A stretch of DNA of 59,426 nt, taken from positions 1 through 59,426 of the forward strand of contig NZ_BONQ01000105.1 of NCBI RefSeq assembly GCF_016862795.1. The letters are read 5' to 3'. Source of the DNA: Dactylosporangium siamense. Lineage in GTDB: Bacteria > Actinomycetota > Actinomycetes > Mycobacteriales > Micromonosporaceae. The notes under the pieces were generated by a model. It searched no databases. It saw nothing but the letters and a program-made list of their open reading frames with translations, and was not told where the DNA came from. Made by a program: the position numbers and the translations under genes. The first letter of the stretch is position 1, and every line of letters begins with the position of its first letter. Below, piece after piece: positions 21,847 to 29,497 of the stretch.

Positions 21847-24648
21847 TCAGGCCGGGACCACCCACCTCTGGCTGGCCACGTTCGCGTAGTCCCAGATGTG
21901 GATCTGGGTGCCGTCGGCGGAGGCGCCGCCGAGGGCGTCGAGGACCTTGCCGGACTGCGGGTTCAGGATCGAACCGTTCGCCTGCGGCTGCCACACCTGC
22001 GAGCCGGTGCCGTTGCAGGTCCACAGCTGCACCTTGGTGCCGTTGGCGGTGCCGGCGTTGTCGACGTCGAGGCACTTGCCGTTGGCCTGGTAGGTGCTGC
22101 CGACCCGGGACCAGCGCTGGGCGGCGGTGCCGTTGCAGGTCCACAGCTGGATCTTCGTGCCGTCGGCGGTGCCCGCGTTGTCGATGTCGAGGCACTTGCC
22201 GGCGATGCCGGTGATCGGGCCGGACGTCGGGCCGGACTGCTGGTAGACCTCCAGCTCGTAGACCCGGGCGTAGGGCGTGTCGGTGGTGGCGAACCGCACG
22301 TAGCGGGCGGTCACCCCGCTGAGGTTGTGCGTGGTGATGTTCGCCGTGTTGCCGGTGACGGTCGCCCGGGTCGTCCAGGTGGTGCCGTCGGTGCTGGTCT
22401 GCAGCGTGAAGTTGCTGGTGTTGGCGACGGCCTCGCGGCCCGCGCCGGCGTGCCGGACCACGATCTGGCCGACGGTCTTGCTCGCGCCGAGGTCGACCTG
22501 CAGCCACTTGTTCGCGCTGTTGGAGCACCACTTGTCGCTGGTGCCGCCGGAGACGGTGCCGTTGACGGCCTTCGCCGGCGCCTCCGCCGCGGTGCAGGAG
22601 CTGTCGGCGGTGGCGGGTGCGTTCAGCGCCAGGTTCGCGACCGTGGCACCGCCGGGGATGGCGTTCAGCGTGTACCAGGCCTCGGTGCTCCACAGCGACA
22701 GCCCGCTGGTCGAGCTGAACGGCTTCGGCGACCGCACGTGCACGACCCGGCCGGGCTTGCGTCCGGCGACGGTCAGCGAGACCTTCTTGCCGTCCGAGGA
22801 CAGGGTCGCCGCTGTGACGGTCAGGCTCTCCTCCTCGACCTTCGGGCCGCCGTAGGCCGAGGTCGGCTCGTATCGCCACTGCTTGAACTGATACTTCGAC
22901 GCCAGATCGGTGGCGGTCGCGGCGGACAGCGGCTGCGTGTACTCCATCTCGAACCCGGCCGCGGTGGCCCGCATCGCGAGGATGTCGAACGTGGCCGTGC
23001 TGTTCGGGGTCAGCTTCTGCAGCCCGTAGTTGAGCTTGCCGGCCTGGCCCCAGTTGCCGCCGGCGCCGATCCCGCCGACGTAGATCGCGCCGTCGGGGCC
23101 GATGTTCACCTCGGACACGCCGGCCTCGAGACCCTGGGTCATCCGGAACAGGGCGCCCTGGTACTCGCCGTTGACCTTCTCCAGGTAGGCGCGCTGCAGG
23201 CCGCCGTACGTGACGTCACCGATGATCAGCTGCCCGGCGTAGACGCCGGTGGGCATGACGATCGGGGTGCTCGGGGAGTTGGCGATCTCGTTCTGCGGCA
23301 TGTACAGCACCGGCGGCGTGACGGCGTTGTAGTCGAACGGCCCGGCCGGGGTGTTGTAGTGGTTGAAGAAGCGGCCGGGCTTGATCTGCACCAGCTTCGA
23401 CGCGGGCACCCAGCCGCCCTGGTTGTCGGTGACGAACAGGCCGTTCTCCGGGCCCCATCCGATGCCGTGCGGGGTGCGCAGGCCGCCGGCGACGTACTCC
23501 ACGGCGCCGGTCGTCGCGTTCACCTTGAGCGACGTGCCGCGGTTGGCCACGGGCTGCGGGACGGTGCTGGCGCCGCCGTAGTCGATCGGGACCGAGAGGC
23601 TCAGGTAGAAGAAGCCGTCGCGGTACAGCAGGCCCATCGCGAACTCGTGGAACGCGCCGCTGAACGGCCAGGTGGCGACGGTCTGGTACTGGTCGGCGAC
23701 CTCGTCACCGGTCGTGTCGACGAGCCGCGTGAGCCGCGCCTTCTCCGACACGTAGACGACGCCGTTGACGACCTTCAGGCCCATCGGCTCCTTGAGGTTG
23801 CTGCCGATGCGCTTCGTCGTCACGTTGCCGGGCGAGGTCGCCCCGCCGGTGTTGCCGAGGATCCACACCTCGCCGGCCTGCGACGTGCCGGACTGGTCGC
23901 TGCCGCCCCAGGTGCAGATGACCAGGCGCCCGTCGGGCAGCCAGTCCATGCCGGTGACCTTCGGCTGGAACGCCGCGTTGGGACGCAGGTTCGTCAGCGT
24001 GAAACCGGGGTGCACCGAGGTCAGCGGCAGGCCGTCGCCGGGGGAGTCGCCGGCGCCCTCGCACTCCTTGCGCCCGGGGGCGGTCACGCGGACCACCCCG
24101 GCGTCGGTGCTGAGCACCGAGTTGGGCACGAGCACGAACGCCGACGAGCCGGGCGTCTTCCACTCCAGGGTGATCTGCTGCCCGCCGTCGCGCTCGAAGT
24201 GGTCGATGCGCAGCGCGTGGTAGCCGGTGGTGAGGGTGACGGTGCCCTCCTTCGGCGGTGTCGCGCCGTGCAGGCCGTCGTGGTTGATGACGGTGGCGCC
24301 GTCGATCGCGAGGCGGGACCCGTCGTCGCTGCTGAGCCGGAACGTGTAGCTGCCGGCGGTGGCGATGTTGACGTTGCCGATGACCTGGGAGACGAAGTTG
24401 TTGTCGTATCCGAAGTCGGCGGTCGTGGTCCAGTTGATCGTCGGCATCAGCTTGTCGACGTTGGGCGTCTGACCCGTCTTGAGCGTGCAGATCGCGCTGA
24501 GCGCGGTCTGCACGTCATAGACGCGCAGCGTCACCCCGGGCTCCTGGGCGGGGATCGCGCTGGCGGGCGGGGCCCAGATGCCGATGGCGGCAACCGTGGC
24601 GGCGGCGGTGGCGGCGATGGTGAACGAGCGCAAAGGCCTGATGCCCAT
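21847..24648 (-). CDS. large secreted multidomain carbohydrate-binding protein (PA14, propeller, F5/8 C, ricin B)
   Basis: 933 aa from ATG 24648, with AGGAGG four bases upstream. Residues 1-32 are a signal peptide (cleavage near ASAIPA). Residues ~40-190 form a PA14-like domain (YTFRLSSDDGSRLAIDG). Residues ~215-560 resemble a six-bladed glucose/sorbosone-dehydrogenase-type propeller (GMDWLPDGRLVICTWGG, EPMGLKVVNGVVYVSEK, TPHGIGWGPENGLFVTDNQG). Residues ~660-790 are a discoidin F5/8 C domain (KWLQVDLGASKTVGQIVVRH). The last ~130 are a ricin-B trefoil with three QLWTCNG-type repeats. It probably oxidises or binds polysaccharide outside the cell. The terminal lectin resembles those of the proteins at 1025 and 2236. 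Confidence 0.88.
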   Translation of the reverse strand: MGIRPLRSFTIAATAAATVAAIGIWAPPASAIPAQEPGVTLRVYDVQTALSAICTLKTGQTPNVDKLMPTINWTTTADFGYDNNFVSQVIGNVNIATAGSYTFRLSSDDGSRLAIDGATVINHDGLHGATPPKEGTVTLTTGYHALRIDHFERDGGQQITLEWKTPGSSAFVLVPNSVLSTDAGVVRVTAPGRKECEGAGDSPGDGLPLTSVHPGFTLTNLRPNAAFQPKVTGMDWLPDGRLVICTWGGSDQSGTSQAGEVWILGNTGGATSPGNVTTKRIGSNLKEPMGLKVVNGVVYVSEKARLTRLVDTTGDEVADQYQTVATWPFSGAFHEFAMGLLYRDGFFYLSLSVPIDYGGASTVPQPVANRGTSLKVNATTGAVEYVAGGLRTPHGIGWGPENGLFVTDNQGGWVPASKLVQIKPGRFFNHYNTPAGPFDYNAVTPPVLYMPQNEIANSPSTPIVMPTGVYAGQLIIGDVTYGGLQRAYLEKVNGEYQGALFRMTQGLEAGVSEVNIGPDGAIYVGGIGAGGNWGQAGKLNYGLQKLTPNSTATFDILAMRATAAGFEMEYTQPLSAATATDLASKYQFKQWRYEPTSAYGGPKVEEESLTVTAATLSSDGKKVSLTVAGRKPGRVVHVRSPKPFSSTSGLSLWSTEAWYTLNAIPGGATVANLALNAPATADSSCTAAEAPAKAVNGTVSGGTSDKWCSNSANKWLQVDLGASKTVGQIVVRHAGAGREAVANTSNFTLQTSTDGTTWTTRATVTGNTANITTHNLSGVTARYVRFATTDTPYARVYELEVYQQSGPTSGPITGIAGKCLDIDNAGTADGTKIQLWTCNGTAAQRWSRVGSTYQANGKCLDVDNAGTANGTKVQLWTCNGTGSQVWQPQANGSILNPQSGKVLDALGGASADGTQIHIWDYANVASQRWVVPA

Positions 24649-24794
24649 GCTTCCTCCTGGGGGGACGGAGAAACGTCCCCGGATGGCGGTCGGGGGACGC
24701 TGAAGCTCGGGCGGGCCTATCGACGCCGACGACTGGACCACCCGCCGGAAGACTAGGCAGTTTCGATCAGCAAGTCCATAGCTTTTGCACGCTT

Positions 24795-24810
24795 CAGCGA
24801 AAGTTTGCTG
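24795..24810. promoter_or_regulatory. candidate LacI-type operator before the secreted multidomain gene
   Basis: CAGCGAAAGTTTGCTG is a 16-bp palindrome with two mismatched pairs, in the 243-bp region shared by divergent genes starting at 24648 and 24893. Its minus strand contains AAACTTTCG, close to the CGAAA-N-TTTCG operators of actinomycete glycan-utilisation LacI repressors (family knowledge). A half-similar TTTCGATCAGCAAG lies at about 24760. Confidence 0.4.
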
Positions 24811-24892
24811 AGTGCGCGCAGAAGGTCACTGGCGGGCGCCGTCATCCGTCGCAGGGGTGGCGCCGGCGGGTGGCGGCGATAGCGTCGGTTCC

Positions 24893-26599
24893 GTGGCGAC
24901 GCTGGTGTCCGTGAACGTGGGCCTGCCGAAGGACGTCGCGTGGCAGGGTCGCACCGTGCACACCGGCGTCTGGAAGGCGCCGGTCGACGGGCCGGTCATG
25001 CTGCGCCGGCTCAACCTCGACGGCGACGGCCAGGGCGACCTCGCCGGCCACGGCGGCGAACAGCGCGCCGTCCTGGTCTACCAGCTCGACTCCTACCGGC
25101 ACTGGCGCGAGTTCCTCGGCCGCGACGACCTGGCCCCGGGCCACTTCGGGGAGAACTTCACCGTCGACGGCCTGCCCGACGACGAGGTCTGCGTCGGCGA
25201 CCGGTTCCGCGTCGGCGGCGCGGTCGTCGAGGTGACCCAGCCGCGGGTCACCTGCTACCGCGTCGGTCTGCGCCTCGGCGAGCCGCGCATCCCGGCCCTG
25301 CTGGTCGCGCACCACCGTCCCGGCTTCTACCTGCGGGTCATCACCGAGGGTGAGGTGCGCGCCGGCGACGACATCGTGCGCGTGGCCGACGGGCCGCAGC
25401 GGGTCACCGTCGCCGAGATCGACGCGCTGCTCTACCTGCCCGGGCACGACCGGAGCGCCGCCGCCCGGGCGCTGAAGATCGAGGCGCTCAGCCCCGGCTG
25501 GAAGGCGTCCCTGCGGGCCCTGCTCGACCAGCCGGAACACGCCGGCAACCCGGGCCTGGCGGCCGTGGCGGCGCCGCCGGCGTGGCCCGGGTTCCGCCCG
25601 CTCGTGGTCACCGCGGTCGAGCCGGAGACCGCCGACGTGGTGTCGCTGCGGCTCGCCGCGCCCGACGGGACCCCGCTGCCGGTGCCCGCCGCGGGGCAGT
25701 TCCTGACCTTGCGGCTGGCCCCGGGGCTGGTGCGCAGCTACTCGCTGTCAGGGTCACCGGGCGGGCCGGCGTACCGCATCAGCGTCAAACACGAACCGGG
25801 CGGCGCGGGCAGCGGCTACCTCCGCGACAACGTCCGGACCGGCACGACCCTCGACGTGGCCGCGCCGCGCGGCACCTTCACCCTCGACCGGTCGGACCGC
25901 CCGGTGCTGCTGGTGTCGGCCGGGATCGGCGCCACCCCGCTGCTCGCCATGCTGCACGACCTCGCCGACCACCCGACCGGCCGCGACATCTGGTGGCTGC
26001 ACGGCGCCCGCGACGGTGCCGGCCACGCGTTCGCCGCGGAGGTCCGGGCCCTGCTCCCCGGCCGGCACGTGATCTGCTTCAGCCACCCCCGCCCGCAGGA
26101 CCGCCCCGACATCGATTACGACATCGCCGGCCGCCTCGACGCCGGCGTGCTGAGCGGGCTCGGCCTGCCGCCGTCAGCCGTCGCCTACGTGTGCGGACCG
26201 GCGGGGTTCATGCGGGACGTGACCGCCGCCCTGACCACGGCCGGGGTCGCGGAGGTCCACCGGGAGGACTTCAGCACTGTCGCGGCAGTGACGCCAGGTG
26301 TACGCCCAGCGGCCGCCGGCCCGCCCCGGTCCCGCCCCGGCCCCGGTCCCACCATCACGTTCGCGCGCAGCGGCGTCACCGCCGGCTGGGCCGACGACGA
26401 CGGCAGCGTCCTGAACCTCGCCGAGACCTGCGACGTCCCGGTCCGCTGGTCCTGCCGGACCGGGGTCTGCCACACCTGCGAGTCGGGTCTGCTGTCCGGC
26501 GAGGTCGAGTCGGTCCCGGAGCCCCTGGACCCACCCGCCGAGGGCACCGTGCTCATCTGCTGCGCCCGCCCGCGGACGGATCTCGTCCTGGACCTGTGA
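24893..26599 (+). CDS. MOSC domain - flavin ferredoxin reductase - 2Fe-2S ferredoxin fusion
   Basis: 568 aa from GTG 24893 (VATLVSVNVG). Residues 1-215 are a YiiM-like MOSC domain: GHGGEQRAVLVYQLDSYRHW, FGENFTVDG, and VTQPRVTCYR with the candidate Mo-cofactor Cys. Residues ~235-470 form an FAD/NAD(P) reductase of the phthalate-dioxygenase-reductase type (RSYSLSG for FAD, SAGIGATPLLAML for NAD(P)H, VCGPAGFM). Residues ~490-568 are a plant-type 2Fe-2S domain with CRTGVCHTC and a later Cys in LICCARP. It is predicted to shuttle electrons from NAD(P)H to a molybdenum-sulfur centre, perhaps detoxifying N-hydroxylated compounds. A single-gene fusion of components often encoded separately. Confidence 0.88.
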   Translation: MATLVSVNVGLPKDVAWQGRTVHTGVWKAPVDGPVMLRRLNLDGDGQGDLAGHGGEQRAVLVYQLDSYRHWREFLGRDDLAPGHFGENFTVDGLPDDEVCVGDRFRVGGAVVEVTQPRVTCYRVGLRLGEPRIPALLVAHHRPGFYLRVITEGEVRAGDDIVRVADGPQRVTVAEIDALLYLPGHDRSAAARALKIEALSPGWKASLRALLDQPEHAGNPGLAAVAAPPAWPGFRPLVVTAVEPETADVVSLRLAAPDGTPLPVPAAGQFLTLRLAPGLVRSYSLSGSPGGPAYRISVKHEPGGAGSGYLRDNVRTGTTLDVAAPRGTFTLDRSDRPVLLVSAGIGATPLLAMLHDLADHPTGRDIWWLHGARDGAGHAFAAEVRALLPGRHVICFSHPRPQDRPDIDYDIAGRLDAGVLSGLGLPPSAVAYVCGPAGFMRDVTAALTTAGVAEVHREDFSTVAAVTPGVRPAAAGPPRSRPGPGPTITFARSGVTAGWADDDGSVLNLAETCDVPVRWSCRTGVCHTCESGLLSGEVESVPEPLDPPAEGTVLICCARPRTDLVLDL

Positions 26600-26770
26600 G
26601 GGCCGCGGCGGCACGGGTCCGGTGGCGTGCACGTACACCACCCGGCGAGACCGGCATGGTCACGTCCGGTCTGGTGATCGCGGTCGCATTTGGTGTTTCG
26701 GGGATGCTGCAGCACCATCGTGGAGGCGTGAGGACAGCAACCGAGGCGAGGGCCTGACCGGGGTGGCAGT

Positions 26771-27955
26771 GTGACGGGTGCGATGCAGGCGGTTCACAAC
26801 CTGGTCGACGCGTTGCACCATGCCCGGCCCGAGGACCTGCCGGCCGTGGCCTCCAAGGTCGCGGCCGTGCTCGGGGCCGTGGACATCGAGCTGTACCTGG
26901 TCGACTACGGGCAGGTCGAGCTGCTGCCGCTGGCCGGGGCGGGCGGCGTGCCGGGCGAGCCGGTCCGCATCGACGGCACCCTCGCCGGGCGCGCCTACAC
27001 CAGCGGCGAGCCGGTCCGGGGCGGCACGCCCGACGCGCCGGACGGCGAGCGGATCTGGGTGCCCGTCGTCAGCGGCGCCGACCGGCTCGGCGTGCTGGCC
27101 GCGCACCTGGGGACGCTGCCCGACGACGACGCGGCGTTCGTGCGGGACCTGCGGGCCCTGGCGGCGGCGTTCGCCGGGATCGTGGCGACCCGCCGCACCT
27201 ACGGCGACGCCCTGGAACGCACCCGGCGCCGGCTGCCGATGCAGCTCGCCGCCGAGATCATCTGGAACCAGCTGCCGCCGCTGACGTTCGCGACGCCCGG
27301 CGCGGCCGTCGCGGCGATCCTGGAGCCCTGCTACGACGTCGGCGGCGACGCGTTCGACTACGCCATCAACGGGTCCGTGCTGCACGTGGCGGTCTTCGAC
27401 GCGGTCGGGCACGGGATCGCGGCGAGCGCGCTGACGTCCCTCGCCATCAGCGCGTACCGCAACGCCCGCCGCTGCGGCCTGGACCTGGTCGACTCGTACC
27501 GGTCGGTGGACAAATGGGTGCACGCCCAGTATCCGGAGGACTACGTCACCGCGATCCTCGGCGAGCTCGACATCTCCACCGGCGCCTACCGGAAGATCAG
27601 CGCCGGGCACCCCGAGGAGCTGCTGCTGCGCGGCGGCCGGCTGGTGCGGACCCTGCCGGGGCCGACCGCTCTGCCGCTCGGCCTGGGGTACCTCGGCGAC
27701 CCGATGCCGATCGTCGCCGAGGAGCGCCTCGAGCCGGGCGACGCCCTGCTGCTCTACACCGACGGCGTGGTGGAGGCCCGCACCGAGGACGGTGAGCAGT
27801 TCGGGATCGACCGGCTGGTCGACTGCGTCACGAAGGCCCTGGCGGATCAGCTCCAGCCGGCGGAGACGATGCGCCGGCTCGTGCGGACCCTGCTCACCCA
27901 CCAGCAGGACCAGCTGCAGGACGACGCGACCGCCCTGATGCTGACCTGGTCGTAG
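26771..27955 (+). CDS. PP2C-type (SpoIIE) phosphatase with N-terminal GAF-like domain
   Basis: 394 aa from GTG 26771. Residues 1-150 look like a GAF-type sensor (IELYLVDYGQVELLPLAG). Residues 165-394 are a SpoIIE/RsbU-type phosphatase with the metal-binding acidic motifs CYDVGGDAFDYAI, VFDAVGHGIAAS and LLYTDGVVEAR, ending in QDDATALMLTW. It would dephosphorylate an anti-sigma-factor antagonist in a partner-switching pathway; no such antagonist or kinase is next to it. It is convergent with the GNAT gene, 3 bp between stops. Confidence 0.9.
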   Translation: MTGAMQAVHNLVDALHHARPEDLPAVASKVAAVLGAVDIELYLVDYGQVELLPLAGAGGVPGEPVRIDGTLAGRAYTSGEPVRGGTPDAPDGERIWVPVVSGADRLGVLAAHLGTLPDDDAAFVRDLRALAAAFAGIVATRRTYGDALERTRRRLPMQLAAEIIWNQLPPLTFATPGAAVAAILEPCYDVGGDAFDYAINGSVLHVAVFDAVGHGIAASALTSLAISAYRNARRCGLDLVDSYRSVDKWVHAQYPEDYVTAILGELDISTGAYRKISAGHPEELLLRGGRLVRTLPGPTALPLGLGYLGDPMPIVAEERLEPGDALLLYTDGVVEARTEDGEQFGIDRLVDCVTKALADQLQPAETMRRLVRTLLTHQQDQLQDDATALMLTWS

Positions 27956-27958
27956 GGC

Positions 27959-28498
27959 TCAGCCCGCCCGGAGGTCCAGCATCAGCAGGACCTTGTCGTA
28001 GCGGCGGCTGCCGACGGCGACGAAGCCGGGCAGCCGGCCGTACTCGGTGAAGCCCAACGACCGGTAGAGGTGCAGCGCATTGCTGTTGTCGCCGCGGGCG
28101 TCCAGCGTCAGGACCTCGATCGCGGCCTGCCGGGCGGCGTCGATCAGCGCCGCCGTCAACGCCCGGCCGACGCCTTGACCGTGGGCGTCGGCGGCCACCG
28201 CGAGCTTCTCCAGGTCGGCGTGCGGCCGATGGGTGGGCCGGGCGTACCGCAGCCAGTATCCGAGCCCGACGAGCCGGTCCCCGGCGTAGGCGACCCGCAG
28301 CGCACCGTCCCCGGCCCGCGCCGCGGCGGCGACGTGACCGAGCAGGTCCGCGATGTCGGGCAGTGCCGGCGGCTCGACCCAGCCGAGCGCCGCACCGCCC
28401 CGGACGAGATCCGCCAGGATGCCGTGCGTCGCCTCGACGAACCGCGGATCGCCGGCCAGCTCCGCCCCGTCCAGCACGGCCGGTCGGGACCGCGTCAC
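27959..28498 (-). CDS. GNAT-family N-acetyltransferase
   Basis: 179 aa from GTG 28498, whose first bases overlap the stop of the upstream gene (GTGA), so the pair is coupled. The acetyl-CoA-binding motif A is clear: LEKLAVAADAHGQGVGRALT, followed by LDARGDNSNALHLYRSLGF (motif B). The N-terminal third is an Ala-rich helical extension of about 60 residues. Substrate unknown. It probably acts in the cytoplasm. Confidence 0.85.
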   Translation of the reverse strand: MTRSRPAVLDGAELAGDPRFVEATHGILADLVRGGAALGWVEPPALPDIADLLGHVAAAARAGDGALRVAYAGDRLVGLGYWLRYARPTHRPHADLEKLAVAADAHGQGVGRALTAALIDAARQAAIEVLTLDARGDNSNALHLYRSLGFTEYGRLPGFVAVGSRRYDKVLLMLDLRAG

Positions 28499-29409
28499 AG
28501 CAGGTCCTCCAGGCCGAGCCGGAGCCACGCCGTCTCGGTGAACACGTGCAGGTCCGTGCCCCGCCCGACGAACCGGGGCCGCTCCGGCAGCGCCCCACCG
28601 TCGGGCAGGACCAGCCGCGTCTCCGTGGCGACCTCGCGCCGGCCGCCGGTGAGCCAGCCGACCGTTGCGAGGTCGCGGCTGCCGGCGTACCCACCGATCA
28701 GCGCGCACATGCCCGGCGCGGCGAGCAGCGCGTTGGCGCCCTGACCGCCGGCGTTGCGCCAGCCGGTGACCGCGTCCCCGGCCAGGTGCACGACTGGGAA
28801 GTCGCTGTAGTAGCAGGACCATGCGTCCTCACCGTCGACATTGAGGGCGTAGCAGTCGTCGACGGCCCCGAACCCGGTGTCGAACGGGAACAGCCACTCG
28901 GTCTCGAGGTCGGCGTCGTACCGGACGATGCCGTGGTGCGCGACGGGGTCGCCGCCGTACACGCCCTCGTCGAAGTAGCCGATCCAGACCCGCCCCGACG
29001 GCGTGGTCAGCACGTGCTCGATGCCGTCGCTCACCCGCGCCCGCCGCAGCCGCACCCCGTCACCGTCGAAGATCGCGGCGCCGCCGCCCCTGGCCGCCAC
29101 CACCAGCAGGCGCCCGCCGGGCAACGGCTGGACGTGGCAGTAGGGCAGGTCCAGGTCGGCGATGGTGGTCACCGTCGTCCCACCCGCCGCCTGCACGACG
29201 ACCCGGGCCGCGACGGGCCGCTTCGCGCACGACCCCGGCGCCCTTGCGCCCTTGCGCAGCGCCTCCCGCGCGCCGGGCGCCGCCCATAGCGTGATGGCCT
29301 CCCCGCCCGCCCCGGCGGACGCCGTCACCAGCACGTCCCCGGACTCCGGCGGCGTGAGCTTCCCGTGCCCCCGCAACGCCACCCGCCGCAACCCGTCAGG
29401 TGCATCCAT
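28495..29409 (-). CDS. conserved hypothetical, propeller-like protein
   Basis: 304 aa from ATG 29409. There is no signal peptide or membrane helix. Repeated short beta-rich segments (ITLWAAPG, VQPLPGGRLLVVAARGGG, TTPSGRVWIGYFDEGVYG, DCYALNVDGEDAWSCYYSD) suggest a beta-propeller, and I recall similar unnamed actinomycete proteins. Function unknown. It is the upstream partner of the GNAT gene through a 4-bp overlap. No clear ribosome-binding site is seen. Confidence 0.72.
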   Translation of the reverse strand: MDAPDGLRRVALRGHGKLTPPESGDVLVTASAGAGGEAITLWAAPGAREALRKGARAPGSCAKRPVAARVVVQAAGGTTVTTIADLDLPYCHVQPLPGGRLLVVAARGGGAAIFDGDGVRLRRARVSDGIEHVLTTPSGRVWIGYFDEGVYGGDPVAHHGIVRYDADLETEWLFPFDTGFGAVDDCYALNVDGEDAWSCYYSDFPVVHLAGDAVTGWRNAGGQGANALLAAPGMCALIGGYAGSRDLATVGWLTGGRREVATETRLVLPDGGALPERPRFVGRGTDLHVFTETAWLRLGLEDLL

Positions 29410-29455
29410 GATCAGACAATGATATTTGCGGGTTGTGACGACGGAAAGCGATCGG

Positions 29456-29486
29456 CGGTGAGCTGAGCAGCGGGCCCAGCTCACCG
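29456..29486 (-). terminator. hairpin downstream of the GH3 gene
   Basis: CGGTGAGCTG (29456-29465) pairs perfectly with CAGCTCACCG (29477-29486), 11-nt loop, twelve bases after the minus-strand stop at 29498. Confidence 0.7.
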
Positions 29487-29497
29487 TCGCAAAGCCG

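Noticed and set aside
21193-24756. 1187-codon plus-strand ORF
   Set aside because: It is the antisense frame of the large secreted multidomain gene, with Arg/Gly/Val-rich sequence and no domain; typical of GC-rich DNA.
26600-26757. 34-codon ORF (MVTSGLVIAVAFGVSGMLQH...) before the phosphatase
   Set aside because: No ribosome-binding site and no coding signal beyond a hydrophobic run; intergenic DNA is the simpler reading.
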